Below, piece after piece: positions 25,462 through 34,086 of a stretch of DNA of 64,000 nt. The DNA lies in contig NZ_JBNYXQ010000005.1 of NCBI RefSeq assembly GCF_051380735.1, forward strand, positions 186,001 through 250,000, written 5' to 3'. The translations under genes were made by a program, and so were the position numbers. The stretch is from Janthinobacterium sp051380735. GTDB taxonomy: Bacteria > Pseudomonadota > Gammaproteobacteria > Burkholderiales > Burkholderiaceae_D. How positions within the stretch are numbered: the stretch's first letter is position 1; every line of letters starts with the position of its first letter. The notes beneath the pieces are model-generated. The model had not been told where the DNA came from and made no database searches. It was given only the letters and a program-made list of their open reading frames with translations.

Positions 25462-27489
25462 TCAGGCCTGGCGACGCCCGACCAGCAAGGTGAGCAATTG
25501 CGCAAGATCGACCGGCTTGACCAGGTGATGGTCAAAGCCGGCCTCGAACGCACGCCGGCGGTCTTCCTGCTTGCCATAGCCGGTCAGCGCAATCAGTTGC
25601 GCCCGCGCGGTGACAGCGCCCGCGCGCAGGCGGCGCGCCAGTTCATAGCCGTCCATGCCGGGCAGGCCAATATCGAGGATAAACACCTCGAAACACTGCG
25701 ACTGCGCCATGCGCAGCACGCTGTCGCCGTCATGAGCAATCGTCACATCGAAGCCGCGCGAGCGCAGCAGGGTGCCAAGCATCCGGGCACCGTCGACATG
25801 GTCGTCAAGCAGCAACACCGAAGGCAATTGCGCCGTTGCCGGCGGCATGGATTGCGCTGACCCCTGCAGGGACGCCGCCTCGCCATGCAGCGGCTGCGCC
25901 TGCGCCAGCGCCAGCGGCAGGCAGACAGTCAGGGTACTGCCCTGCCCCAGGCCTGGGCTGGCCGCCTGCACGGTGCCGCCATGCAGCTCGACGATGCGCT
26001 GCACCAGCGCCAACCCCAGGCCCAGGCCGCCCTGGGCGCGGTCCGGCGTGCGCTCGGCCTGCACGAACAGCTCGAACACATGCGGCAGCAGGTCCGGCGC
26101 CATGCCGATGCCATTGTCGCTGACGGTGATGCAGGCCTGGTCTTGCACCAGTTGCAACGATAGTTCGATGCGCCCTCCCGGCGCCATGTATTTGGCGGCG
26201 TTGGCCAGCAAGTTGGCCACCACCTGCACCAGCCGGGTACGGTCGCCAAGCACGGCTACGGCCGCGGGCGGCAGGGCCAGCACCAGCCGGTGGTCGCGCG
26301 CCTCGATCGCCGGGCGCAGCTGTTCGATGGCGCCATGCAGCACTTCGCGCAGGTCAAGCACGCGCCGGTCCAGCTGCACCAGGCCGCGCGTCACGCGCGA
26401 CACGTCGAGCAGGTCGTCTACCAGGTTGGTCAGGTGGCGCACCTGGCGCTGGATCACGCCGGCCGACTTCTGCACGCGCTGCACATCGCTGGCACCGAGC
26501 AGCAACAGCTGGGCCGCGCTGCTGATGGGCGCGAGGGGGTTGCGCAATTCGTGCGCCAGCATGGCCAGAAATTCGTCCTTGCGCGCGCCGAGCCGGCGCA
26601 ACTCGTCTTCGGCGCGCTTCTGGTCGTCGATATCGGTGCAGGTGCCCATCCAGCGCGTGATGCTGCCATCGTCGGCACGGATCGGCAAGGCGCGCCCCAG
26701 CACCCAGCGATAGCTGCCGCTGTGGTGGCGCAGCCGGTACTGGATTTCATAGGTGTTGCCGGTGGCCAGGCTGGCATGCCAGGCGGCCCAGGCACGTTCG
26801 CGATCATCGGGGTGGAAAATATCATTCCAGCCGGCGCCATTGGTCGAGCCGTACGGCACCCCCGTGTAGCTATACCATTGCTTGTTGTAGAAATCGTGGT
26901 AACCATCGGGCAGGGTCGACCATACCATCTGCGGCATGGCGTCGGTGATGATACGGAACTTCTCCTCGCTGCGGCCCAGCGCTGCAGCACTGTGCTCGCG
27001 CAAGGTAGCAGCCCGGATCAGGTCCGCCACTTCCCTGAGCAGGATCGCAGCCTCCGCATGGCCGATATCGCTGGACGCCTGCAGCTCGCGCAACGCTGCA
27101 CTGAGGTTGGCCAGCACATCGCGCAGCGTGTCCTTGCCGGCCAGCCTGAAGTCCGGTACTTGCTCGACCATATGCATGATGTAGTGCAGCTCGCCACCGG
27201 CGTCGTGCACCGGAATGTCCTGCACCTTCCAGCCGTCGTACGGGCACTCGTGACGCTCGCCGGCAATCACATCGACAAGCTGGCGGCCGACAAGATCCGC
27301 TCGCTGGCATCCGGACAGGCGCAGATAGGCCTGGTTGGCCGCAAAGATGCGCTGTTGCGGCGTAAGCAGCAGGCAGGGCGTGGGCATGGCATGGAAAAAT
27401 GGCGCAAGCTCGAGCGGCACCGCTCCGTGTTCCATGGACAGGCGCGCCGGCGCACCGTCATCGTGCGGAAAAGTCGGGGGCATATCCAT
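25462..27489 (-). CDS. PAS hybrid sensor histidine kinase
   Basis: 675-residue soluble hybrid kinase. PAS-like domain (~25-125), second PAS with PAC (~170-290; RIITDAMPQMVWS, YTGVPYG), HisKA with acceptor His in AMLAHELRNPLAPI (~318), HATPase (NLLANAAKY, SDNGIGM, GGLGLGLAL; ~365-540), and a C-terminal receiver (LLLDDHVDGA, acceptor Asp in FILDIGLPGMDGYE, LVKPVD; ~560-670). No membrane segment, so it probably senses a cytoplasmic signal. It ends 9 bases from the nsrR stop and is convergent with it. Confidence 0.93.
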   Translation of the reverse strand: MDMPPTFPHDDGAPARLSMEHGAVPLELAPFFHAMPTPCLLLTPQQRIFAANQAYLRLSGCQRADLVGRQLVDVIAGERHECPYDGWKVQDIPVHDAGGELHYIMHMVEQVPDFRLAGKDTLRDVLANLSAALRELQASSDIGHAEAAILLREVADLIRAATLREHSAAALGRSEEKFRIITDAMPQMVWSTLPDGYHDFYNKQWYSYTGVPYGSTNGAGWNDIFHPDDRERAWAAWHASLATGNTYEIQYRLRHHSGSYRWVLGRALPIRADDGSITRWMGTCTDIDDQKRAEDELRRLGARKDEFLAMLAHELRNPLAPISSAAQLLLLGASDVQRVQKSAGVIQRQVRHLTNLVDDLLDVSRVTRGLVQLDRRVLDLREVLHGAIEQLRPAIEARDHRLVLALPPAAVAVLGDRTRLVQVVANLLANAAKYMAPGGRIELSLQLVQDQACITVSDNGIGMAPDLLPHVFELFVQAERTPDRAQGGLGLGLALVQRIVELHGGTVQAASPGLGQGSTLTVCLPLALAQAQPLHGEAASLQGSAQSMPPATAQLPSVLLLDDHVDGARMLGTLLRSRGFDVTIAHDGDSVLRMAQSQCFEVFILDIGLPGMDGYELARRLRAGAVTARAQLIALTGYGKQEDRRRAFEAGFDHHLVKPVDLAQLLTLLVGRRQA

Positions 27490-27570
27490 TGAACATCAAA
27501 CTCCAGTCACGTAGGGCGCAACTATGCCACGATAGTCGGGCGGCAGGCAGTTTTGAGTTGCCCTGAAGAC

Positions 27571-27600
27571 AAAAAAAGGGCCGGTAACAACACCGGCCCT
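27571..27600 (-). terminator. Intrinsic terminator of the DUF485-actP operon
   Basis: AGGGCCGGT, loop AACAAC, ACCGGCCCT (9-bp stem), followed on the minus strand by seven Ts (27571-27577). It is 43 bases past the actP stop. Confidence 0.85.
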
Positions 27601-27642
27601 GCCCTGTTGCGTCAGTGACGACGCACAATGTGACTACTCAGC

Positions 27643-29316
27643 TCAATGCGCGCTGGCGCCCGAGGCGCCGATGCCCGTTTCCGAACGCATTTGCTGCGCT
27701 TCGTAGCCTGCGCGGTCGATGCGCGCGCGCGGGCTCTTGTCGAGCACCGAGAACAGCCAGATGCCGACGAAACCGGCCGTCATCGAAAACAGCGCCGGCG
27801 AAGCGTAAGGAAACAGTGCTTGCGGATGGCCCAGCACATCGACCCACACCGATTTCGACACCACCGTCAGGCCCACAGCAGTGATCAAGCCAAGGAAACC
27901 GCCGATGGTGGCGCCACGCGTGGTGCAGTCTTTCCACAGCACCGACATGAACAGCACCGGGAAGTTGGCCGAAGCAGCAATTGCAAAAGCCAGCGAGACC
28001 ATAAAGGCGATGTTCTGCTTTTCAAACGCGATGCCCAGCACGACAGCGACAATGCCCAGCACAATCGTGGTCACGCGCGATACTTTCAGTTCATTCGCGC
28101 CGGTTGCCTTGCCCTTCTTGATGACCGTGGCGTACAGGTCATGCGACACCGCCGACGCGCCCGACAGGGTCAGGCCGGCAACCACCGCCAGGATGGTGGC
28201 GAACGCCACGGCCGACATAAAGCCGAGGAACACATTGCCGCCAACCGCCTTGGCCAGGTGCACCGCCGCCATATTGTTACCGCCCAGCAGTTTGCCGGCC
28301 GCATCCTTGAACTCGGGATTGGTGCTGACCAGCACGATGGCACCAAAACCGATAATGAAGGTGAGGATGTAGAAGTAAGCGATCCAGGTGGTGGCCCAGA
28401 ACACCGATTTGCGCGCTTCCTTGGCACTTGGCACCGTGAAGAAACGCATCAGGATGTGCGGCAGGCCGGCCGTGCCGAACATCAGCGCCATGCCGAACGA
28501 GATCGCCGAGATCGGGTCCTTGATAAAGCTGCCAGGGCCCATGATGGCTTCCTTGGCGGCGTGCACGTCGACCGCCTTGGCAAACAACGCTTCCGGGCTG
28601 AAGTTGAACTGCGCCAGCACGGCCACGGCCATGAAGGTGGCGCCGCCAAGCAGCATCACGGCCTTGATGATCTGCACCCAGGTGGTGGCCGTCATGCCGC
28701 CAAACAGCACGTAGATCATCATCAAGGTACCGACCAGCACCACGGCGATCCAGTATTCCAGACCGAACAGCAGCTTGATCAGCTGGCCGGCGCCAACCAT
28801 CTGTGCGATCAGGTAGAAAGCCACTACCACCAGCGTGCCGGAAGCGGAGAAAATACGGATCGGCGCCTGCTTGAAACGGTAGGCGGCAACGTCGGCAAAG
28901 GTATAGCGGCCCAGATTGCGCAGGCGCTCGGCCATCAGAAAGGTGATGATGGGCCAGCCGACCAGAAAGCCGATGGCATAGATCAGGCCATCGTAGCCAT
29001 TGAGGAACACGGCGGCGGAAATGCCGAGGAAGGACGCGGCCGACATATAGTCGCCGGCGATCGCCAGGCCATTCTGGAAGCCGGTGATGCCGCCACCGGC
29101 CGTATAGAAATCGGAGGCCGATTTGGTCTTGGCGGCCGCCCACTTGGTGACGAACAGGGTAAACACGACGAACACGGCGAACATGATGATCGCCGTCCAG
29201 TTGGTCGGTTGCTGCACTGCCTGGCCCAGATCGGCGCCGGCGGCCATGACGACGCCGCTGCCGCCTGCCAGCGTCAATCCTGCCAGTGCGCGCCGGAACT
29301 GCCTGAGGGCGCTCAT
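27643..29316 (-). CDS. actP: Acetate/cation symporter ActP
   Basis: Sodium:solute symporter-family permease that takes up acetate and other short carboxylates. ATG 29316 overlaps the upstream DUF485 stop (ATGA); the frame is open much further but upstream residues are shadow sequence. 557 residues: a signal-like first segment (LAGLTLAGGSGVVMA), then about 13 membrane helices with family motifs SASDFYTAGGGITGFQNGLA, GDYMSAASFLG and the long GGMTATTWVQIIKA segment. Together with DUF485 it forms the standard yjcH-actP pair, but acs is not next to it here. Confidence 0.94.
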   Translation of the reverse strand: MSALRQFRRALAGLTLAGGSGVVMAAGADLGQAVQQPTNWTAIIMFAVFVVFTLFVTKWAAAKTKSASDFYTAGGGITGFQNGLAIAGDYMSAASFLGISAAVFLNGYDGLIYAIGFLVGWPIITFLMAERLRNLGRYTFADVAAYRFKQAPIRIFSASGTLVVVAFYLIAQMVGAGQLIKLLFGLEYWIAVVLVGTLMMIYVLFGGMTATTWVQIIKAVMLLGGATFMAVAVLAQFNFSPEALFAKAVDVHAAKEAIMGPGSFIKDPISAISFGMALMFGTAGLPHILMRFFTVPSAKEARKSVFWATTWIAYFYILTFIIGFGAIVLVSTNPEFKDAAGKLLGGNNMAAVHLAKAVGGNVFLGFMSAVAFATILAVVAGLTLSGASAVSHDLYATVIKKGKATGANELKVSRVTTIVLGIVAVVLGIAFEKQNIAFMVSLAFAIAASANFPVLFMSVLWKDCTTRGATIGGFLGLITAVGLTVVSKSVWVDVLGHPQALFPYASPALFSMTAGFVGIWLFSVLDKSPRARIDRAGYEAQQMRSETGIGASGASAH

Positions 29317-29621
29317 GCCTGCACCCGCTTGGCGATGGCAGCCGTCAGATCGTCGAACTGCTTGTTGGCGCGATTGACATAAATACCGGTAACGACCACC
29401 GTGAAGACGATCACGAACAGGCCGATCGGCATGCCCCAGGTCATCACGCCTGCACCCGTTTTTGAGGCAAGAAATTCCTTGTTGAACGCGATCAGCAGGA
29501 TGTAGCCGTAATAGACCACCATCATGGCGGCCGTGAGCCACCAGCCGAAGGTTGAACGCACCTTGACCAGCTTGTGATAATTCGGGTCGCTCTTGATTTT
29601 CTGAACCAGATCGTCTTGCAT
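29313..29621 (-). CDS. DUF485-family membrane protein (YjcH-like)
   Basis: 102-residue inner-membrane protein with two helices (WWLTAAMMVVYYGYILLIAF and MPIGLFVIVFTVVVTGIYV). It belongs to the DUF485 family, which almost always precedes actP and is thought to assist the symporter. The stop overlaps the actP start. No acs precedes it. Confidence 0.9.
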   Translation of the reverse strand: MQDDLVQKIKSDPNYHKLVKVRSTFGWWLTAAMMVVYYGYILLIAFNKEFLASKTGAGVMTWGMPIGLFVIVFTVVVTGIYVNRANKQFDDLTAAIAKRVQA

Positions 29622-29676
29622 TTTGTTGCCTCCATTTATATGAAACCATGCTCTTTTGTTTCGAGCTTGGCCTCAC

Positions 29677-29702
29677 AATAAAGGGCGAGGCTTACCCGCC
29701 CC
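29677..29702 (-). terminator. Probable hmp terminator
   Basis: On the minus strand GGGCG, a 9-base loop, CGCCC, then TTTATT, about 20 bases after the hmp stop. The stem is short, so the call is moderate. Confidence 0.5.
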
Positions 29703-29722
29703 TTACGGCGGGCAGTTTTCTT

Positions 29723-30904
29723 TCAGTTCAAGGGAGATGCCGGGCCAAAAAACTCATGATAGGTCTGGCTTTCCGGCACGCCCAGCTCACGCAGGTAGCC
29801 TTTCACGGCGCGCATGAACGGCTGCGGGCCCAGGAAGTATGCATCGATATCGCGCGACTCGGGCAGCCAGCGTTCCAGCTGCGCCAGGTCCAGCAGGCCG
29901 ACGGCGTCCGGCGCATGGTCAGGCCCGCCATGTTCGGCATAGCAGTAATGACGCTGCAACTGCGGATGCCGGGCCGCCAGTGCGTCGATCTGCGCACGGA
30001 ACGCATGCACGCCATGGTTGCGCGCCGCATGGATAAAGTGCACCGGGCGCTGGCCGCGCAGGGCTTGGGTCAGCATGGCCAGGGTTGGCGTGATGCCGAC
30101 GCCGCCGCTGATCAGCACCAGCGGTTTGTCCGATTCGTGCAGCACGAACTGGCCCGACGGCGGCGTCAGTTGCACCGTATCGCCGACGGCCACATTGTCA
30201 TGGAAATGGTTCGACACCTTGCCGCCCGGCTCACGCTTGATGCTGATGCGATACGTCTCGCCATTGCTGGCGGCCGACAGCGAATACTGGCGCCGCATCG
30301 GCACGCCGTCGACACTGGCCACCACACCGATATACTGGCCTGGTGCAAACGCCAGCACCGGTTTGCCGTCCACCGGCGCCATCAGGAACGAGGTGATTTC
30401 CTCGCTCTCTTCGACCTTGCTGATCACCTTGAACTCACGCGCGCCGTTCCAGCCGCCCGGCGCACTGGCCTGCGTCTTGTAGATGCGGCCCTCCTCGCCG
30501 GCCAGGATATCGGCCAGCTGGCCGTAGGCCGCGCCCCAGGCTTCGATCACGGCATCGGTGGCGATCTCGGCGCCCAGCACTTCACGGATCGCCTTGAGCA
30601 GGCTGGCGCCCACCAGTCGATAGTGCTCGGCGCGGATCTGCAGCGCCACGTGCTTGTTGACGATGGTCGACACCAGGTCGCCCAGTGCGTCCAGCCGTTC
30701 GATATTGCGCGCATAGGCCAGCACGCCGTTGGCCAGTGCGCGCTGCTGCTCGCCGCTGTGCTGGTGCGCCTGGTTAAAGTAAGGCAGTACTTCCGGATAA
30801 TCGCGGAACAGGCCCGTGTAGAAGTGCCGGGTCAGCGCTTCGCCACCCTGTTCGAGGATGGGGACGGTGGCGGTGACGATATCGCGTTGTGACTGGGTCA
30901 GCAT
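29723..30904 (-). CDS. hmp: Flavohaemoglobin, nitric oxide dioxygenase
   Basis: 393-residue enzyme oxidising NO to nitrate with NAD(P)H and O2. N-terminal globin (~1-140; proximal His in TIVNKHVALQ; distal segment YFNQAHQHSGEQQRAL), FAD domain with RRQYSLS (~205), and NAD domain with GGVGITPTLAML (~270) and a terminal FFGPAS. AGGAG lies 7 bases before the ATG at 30904 (MLTQSQRDIV, the family N-terminus); the frame is open to 30967. Regulation by the nearby NsrR is expected. It is divergent from the stressosome operon. Confidence 0.96.
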   Translation of the reverse strand: MLTQSQRDIVTATVPILEQGGEALTRHFYTGLFRDYPEVLPYFNQAHQHSGEQQRALANGVLAYARNIERLDALGDLVSTIVNKHVALQIRAEHYRLVGASLLKAIREVLGAEIATDAVIEAWGAAYGQLADILAGEEGRIYKTQASAPGGWNGAREFKVISKVEESEEITSFLMAPVDGKPVLAFAPGQYIGVVASVDGVPMRRQYSLSAASNGETYRISIKREPGGKVSNHFHDNVAVGDTVQLTPPSGQFVLHESDKPLVLISGGVGITPTLAMLTQALRGQRPVHFIHAARNHGVHAFRAQIDALAARHPQLQRHYCYAEHGGPDHAPDAVGLLDLAQLERWLPESRDIDAYFLGPQPFMRAVKGYLRELGVPESQTYHEFFGPASPLN

Positions 30905-31061
30905 GCAGGACTCCTGTAAAAATGGTCGGCAGATGTGGAAAATCAGATGGCTATGACGGCCCGCCACCGAAAGCGCTGCCCGCCGCCAGGTGCAGCTTGA
31001 TCAGGGCACCCATGGCAGTTCTCTTCAGGTAGCAATACTGCCAGTGTAGCGACTTATGCCT

Positions 31062-31086
31062 AAACATTCAAACGTTATACATGTTT
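31062..31086. promoter_or_regulatory. Candidate NsrR or other operator upstream of hmp
   Basis: AAACATTCAAACGTTATACATGTTT: 6-bp perfect arms AAACAT/ATGTTT and 8 of 12 pairs overall. It shares the ATGTAT core with the dyad upstream of nsrR, read on the minus strand. It is about 160 bases upstream of hmp, so NsrR control is inferred, not shown. Confidence 0.4.
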
Positions 31087-31240
31087 AAGCACGCCAGCGA
31101 TTGCCGTGTTGATCGCCTTGAAAACCAGAGTCGTTGGGACATCTGTAAAAAAGTCCTGTCTTTTGCTGCAATGTAGTCAAGAGAACGTAATAGAATGGCA
31201 GGCCGAGCCTATAATCCGGTACCGGCAGACTGGGTCCCGG

Positions 31241-31258
31241 CGCCGTTCTCAAACGGCG
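31241..31258 (+). other. Stem-loop in the rsbR leader
   Basis: CGCCGTT, loop CTCA, AACGGCG: a perfect 7-bp stem 46 bases upstream of the rsbR start. No U-tract follows, so it may be an mRNA leader structure rather than a terminator. Confidence 0.35.
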
Positions 31259-31304
31259 TTGACGGGGACAACGGCAGACCAAACATTATCAGCCAAGGAT
31301 GAGC

Positions 31305-32183
31305 ATGAATACACAGACAGGCGCGGGCCAGGCCAGACAATTGGCCAGCATTATCAGCCAGTACCATACCCAATTGCTGGAAGGCTGGATGGCCGACCTG
31401 ATCGGCAGGCTGATGCGCCGTGACAAGATCGCGGAAAACGAATTGCGCCAGCAAGCGTCACAATTTCTGCCATCGCTGGCAGGTTCGCTGGAAGCGAGCG
31501 ACTCGTTCGATATCGAAGCGCGCGCCTGGGATGACACGCGCCATCTGCTGAGCGAAATTTCGCAGTCGCGCGTGCGCCAGGGCTATTCGCCGATCGACAC
31601 GGCCAGCTTCATCTTTTCGCTCAAGGAACCGCTGTTCGGCCACTTGCGCGCAGCCCTGAGCGGCACGCCGGAACAACTGGGCGACGCCATCGTCAATACC
31701 AGCATGCTGTTCGACAAGCTGGGCCTGTTGACCATCGAAACCTATCAAAAGGCACGCGAGCAGGTCATCCTGCGACAGCAGCAGGAATTGCTGGAACTGT
31801 CGACGCCCGTGGTACAGCTATGGAAAAATGTGCTCGCCCTGCCCCTGATCGGCACGCTCGACAGCGCCCGCACCCAAGTAGTGATGGAAAGCCTGCTGCA
31901 GAAAATCGTCGATACCGGTGCGCTGATCGCCATCATCGACATTACCGGCGTACCCACCGTCGACACGCTGGTGGCGCAGCACTTGCTGAAAACCATCGCT
32001 GCGGCCCGCCTGATGGGCGCCGACTGCATCATCAGCGGCATCCGTCCGCAGATCGCGCAAACCATTGTGCACCTGGGCGTGAACCTGGAAGACGTGATCA
32101 CCAAGGCGACACTGGCCGACGCCTTCGTGGTGGCCCTGAAACGCACGGGTTCCACCATCACCTACTCGAAGCAAGAGTACTGA
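31305..32183 (+). CDS. rsbR: RsbR-like stressosome sensor/scaffold protein
   Basis: 292-residue stressosome subunit. The N-terminal helical domain (~1-150; EGWMADLIGRLMRRDKI) looks like RsbRD_N rather than the haem-free globin of Bacillus RsbRA. The C-terminal STAS domain (~165-280) has IIDITGVPTVDTLVAQHLL and SGIRPQIAQTIVHLGVNL, carrying the two Thr positions (VPT and AQT) that RsbT phosphorylates in Bacillus. AAGGA lies 5 bases before ATG 31305; ATG 31299 is too close to it. First gene of a six-gene operon with overlaps or gaps up to 34 bases. The input signal is unknown. Confidence 0.92.
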   Translation: MNTQTGAGQARQLASIISQYHTQLLEGWMADLIGRLMRRDKIAENELRQQASQFLPSLAGSLEASDSFDIEARAWDDTRHLLSEISQSRVRQGYSPIDTASFIFSLKEPLFGHLRAALSGTPEQLGDAIVNTSMLFDKLGLLTIETYQKAREQVILRQQQELLELSTPVVQLWKNVLALPLIGTLDSARTQVVMESLLQKIVDTGALIAIIDITGVPTVDTLVAQHLLKTIAAARLMGADCIISGIRPQIAQTIVHLGVNLEDVITKATLADAFVVALKRTGSTITYSKQEY

Positions 32184-32190
32184 GAAGCCC

Positions 32191-32553
32191 ATGGAAAGAA
32201 TTCCCATTTTACGCATGGGCCCGCTGCTGCTGGTCACGATCCAGGTGGACATGCATGACCGCCTGGCCATGAGCTTGCAGGACGACCTGACCGCGCGCAT
32301 CGTCAAGGACCGCGCCACCGGCGTGCTGATCGACATTTCCGCGCTCGACATCGTCGATTCCTTTATCGGCCGCATGATCAGCAATACGGCAGCGATGGCC
32401 AGGATCCTCGACGCACGCACGGTGGTGGTCGGCATGCAGCCCGCTGTCGCCATCACGCTGGTGGAGCTGGGCCTGACACTCGAAGGCGTCAGCACGGCAC
32501 TGAACGTGGAACTGGGCATCAAGCTGCTCGAACGGGGCAGCCTGTGGGATTGA
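32191..32553 (+). CDS. rsbS: RsbS-like STAS scaffold/antagonist
   Basis: 120-residue single STAS domain. It shows RsbS hallmarks: MERIPILRMGPLLLVTIQVD at the start, LQDDLTARI, and the phosphorylatable Ser in DIVDSFIGRMI (Ser59 equivalent). VVGMQPAVAITLVELGL is nearly identical in plan to Bacillus RsbS. In the known system it holds RsbT until phosphorylated. It starts 8 bases after rsbR. Confidence 0.93.
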   Translation: MERIPILRMGPLLLVTIQVDMHDRLAMSLQDDLTARIVKDRATGVLIDISALDIVDSFIGRMISNTAAMARILDARTVVVGMQPAVAITLVELGLTLEGVSTALNVELGIKLLERGSLWD

Positions 32554-32587
32554 GCCCGCGTGAGCGCATCGCCACTGCAGGTGTGCC

Positions 32588-33001
32588 ATGAGCGGCCCCG
32601 GTGAAGCGCAGGTGCTGGCGCTGCATACGGATGAAGACGTGGTACGCCTGCGCAAGCAGGTGCGTGAATGCATGATAGCCATGCGTTTCGGCCTCGTCGA
32701 GCAGACCAAGTACATCACTGCAGCCAGTGAACTGGCGCGCAATGTGCTGCGCTATGGCGGCGGCGGCGAAGGTCGCATCAATTATTTGCGCGATGGCAAC
32801 CGCCAGGGCCTTGAACTCAGTTTCAGCGACCAGGGTCCCGGCATCGCCGACATTGCCCTGGCGCTGTCCGACGGCTATACCAGCGGCGGCGGCCTGGGAC
32901 TGGGGCTGGGCGGCGCAAAACGCCTGTCCGATGAATTCCGGATCGATACCGAACCCGGTGCCGGCACTACTGTCACAATTGTGAAATGGAAGCTGTTTTG
33001 A
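32588..33001 (+). CDS. rsbT: RsbT-like serine/threonine switch kinase
   Basis: 137-residue GHKL ATPase of the anti-sigma kinase type. N-box AASELARNVLRYG, G1-box DQGPGIAD, G2-box GYTSGGGLGLGLGGAKRL. In the known system it phosphorylates RsbR and RsbS and is released to activate an output protein. Here no RsbU-type partner is present. The final 16 bases overlap the next gene. Confidence 0.93.
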   Translation: MSGPGEAQVLALHTDEDVVRLRKQVRECMIAMRFGLVEQTKYITAASELARNVLRYGGGGEGRINYLRDGNRQGLELSFSDQGPGIADIALALSDGYTSGGGLGLGLGGAKRLSDEFRIDTEPGAGTTVTIVKWKLF

Positions 33002-34086
33002 ACCCCGCCGCACCCCCACTCCCGCCTGACGCATTCAGGCAACAACGCTTTGCCATTGGCGAACCGAGCGAAATTGCTGCAGCCCGCCGCGCCGGCAATG
33101 CCCTGGCGCGCCGGATCGGCTTCGATGACGTGCGCACCGGCCAACTGGCCATTGTCATCACCGAAGCGGCCACCAATATCGTCAAGCACGCCGTACAGGG
33201 CGAAATCCTGCTGCGCAGGGTCACGCGCGGCGGCACCGACGGCATCGAAGTGCTGGCCATTGACAACGGTCCCGGCATGCGCAATGTGGCCCAATACATG
33301 GAAGACGGCCAGTCGACGGCCGGCACCTACGGCGTGGGCCTGGGCGCGATCCGCCGCCAGAGCCAGGAATTCGACCTGTATTCCCTGCCGGGCATGGGCA
33401 CGGTGCTGATGATGGTGGTATGGGGCGCGACGGTCGACGCCGCGCGTGCGCCACATGCGGCCAGGCCTGGATGGCAGGTCGGCGCCGTCTGCCTGCCGCT
33501 GGCCTCCGAGGAAGTCAGCGGCGACGCTTGGAACGTGGTCTTCGAAGGCCATGAAATGAGCCTGATGATGGCCGATGGTCTGGGCCATGGTCCGCTGGCG
33601 GCCGAAGCGTCGGAGCGGGCCAGCGCCCTGCTGGAAAGCTGCGCGCCCGGCCTGGCGCCGTTGCCCGGCACTTTTTTGAAACTGGCGCATGGCGCGCTGG
33701 CCGGCACGCGTGGCGCCGCCATGGCGGTGGCGCATGTGGACAGCGAACGGCGCGAACTGCGCTATGCGGGCGTGGGCAATATTGCCGCCTGTGCTTTCGA
33801 GGGAGTCCAATGTCGTCACCTGCTGTCGCATAACGGTATCGTCGGCAGCAACCTGCGCAAGGTGCAGGAATTCGAGTATCCGTGGCAGACCGGCGCACTG
33901 CTGGTGATGCATTCGGACGGCTTGCATACCCGCTGGGACCTCGGCCAGTATCCCGGCCTGACGCACTGCCACCCGGCTCTGGTGGCCGCCGTGCTGTACC
34001 GCGATTTTTCGCGCGGGCGCGACGACGTTGGCGTGGTGGTGCTGCGCGAGCAGATGGCCGACGACACGGCGTCGGGGCCAGCATGA
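32986..34086 (+). CDS. RsbT-type ATPase fused to RsbX/SpoIIE-type PP2C phosphatase
   Basis: 366-residue two-domain protein. N-terminal GHKL ATPase (~15-145; N-box ITEAATNIVKHAV, G1-box DNGPGMR, G2-box YGVGLGAIRR) resembles RsbT/RsbW-class kinases. The C-terminal domain (~160-355) is a PP2C-like phosphatase with the metal-binding Asp in MMADGLGHGPLAAEAS, then GVGNIAAC, and HSDGLHTRWD and RDDVGVVVL near the end, as in RsbX and SpoIIE. A stressosome-resetting phosphatase fused to a switch kinase would put both opposing activities in one chain; this is inference. The start overlaps rsbT and the stop overlaps the next gene's ATG. Confidence 0.88.
   Translation: MEAVLNPAAPPLPPDAFRQQRFAIGEPSEIAAARRAGNALARRIGFDDVRTGQLAIVITEAATNIVKHAVQGEILLRRVTRGGTDGIEVLAIDNGPGMRNVAQYMEDGQSTAGTYGVGLGAIRRQSQEFDLYSLPGMGTVLMMVVWGATVDAARAPHAARPGWQVGAVCLPLASEEVSGDAWNVVFEGHEMSLMMADGLGHGPLAAEASERASALLESCAPGLAPLPGTFLKLAHGALAGTRGAAMAVAHVDSERRELRYAGVGNIAACAFEGVQCRHLLSHNGIVGSNLRKVQEFEYPWQTGALLVMHSDGLHTRWDLGQYPGLTHCHPALVAAVLYRDFSRGRDDVGVVVLREQMADDTASGPA

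Larger units (their letters stand above)
30905..31304. other. Divergent regulatory region between hmp and the stressosome operon
   Basis: About 400 bases with no convincing gene. It holds a 25-bp dyad 160 bases upstream of hmp, a perfect palindrome CCGGTACCGG (31216-31225), and a 7-bp stem-loop (31241-31258) shortly before rsbR. A short minus-strand frame here (31085-31282) has no ribosome-binding site and is not called. Confidence 0.5.
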
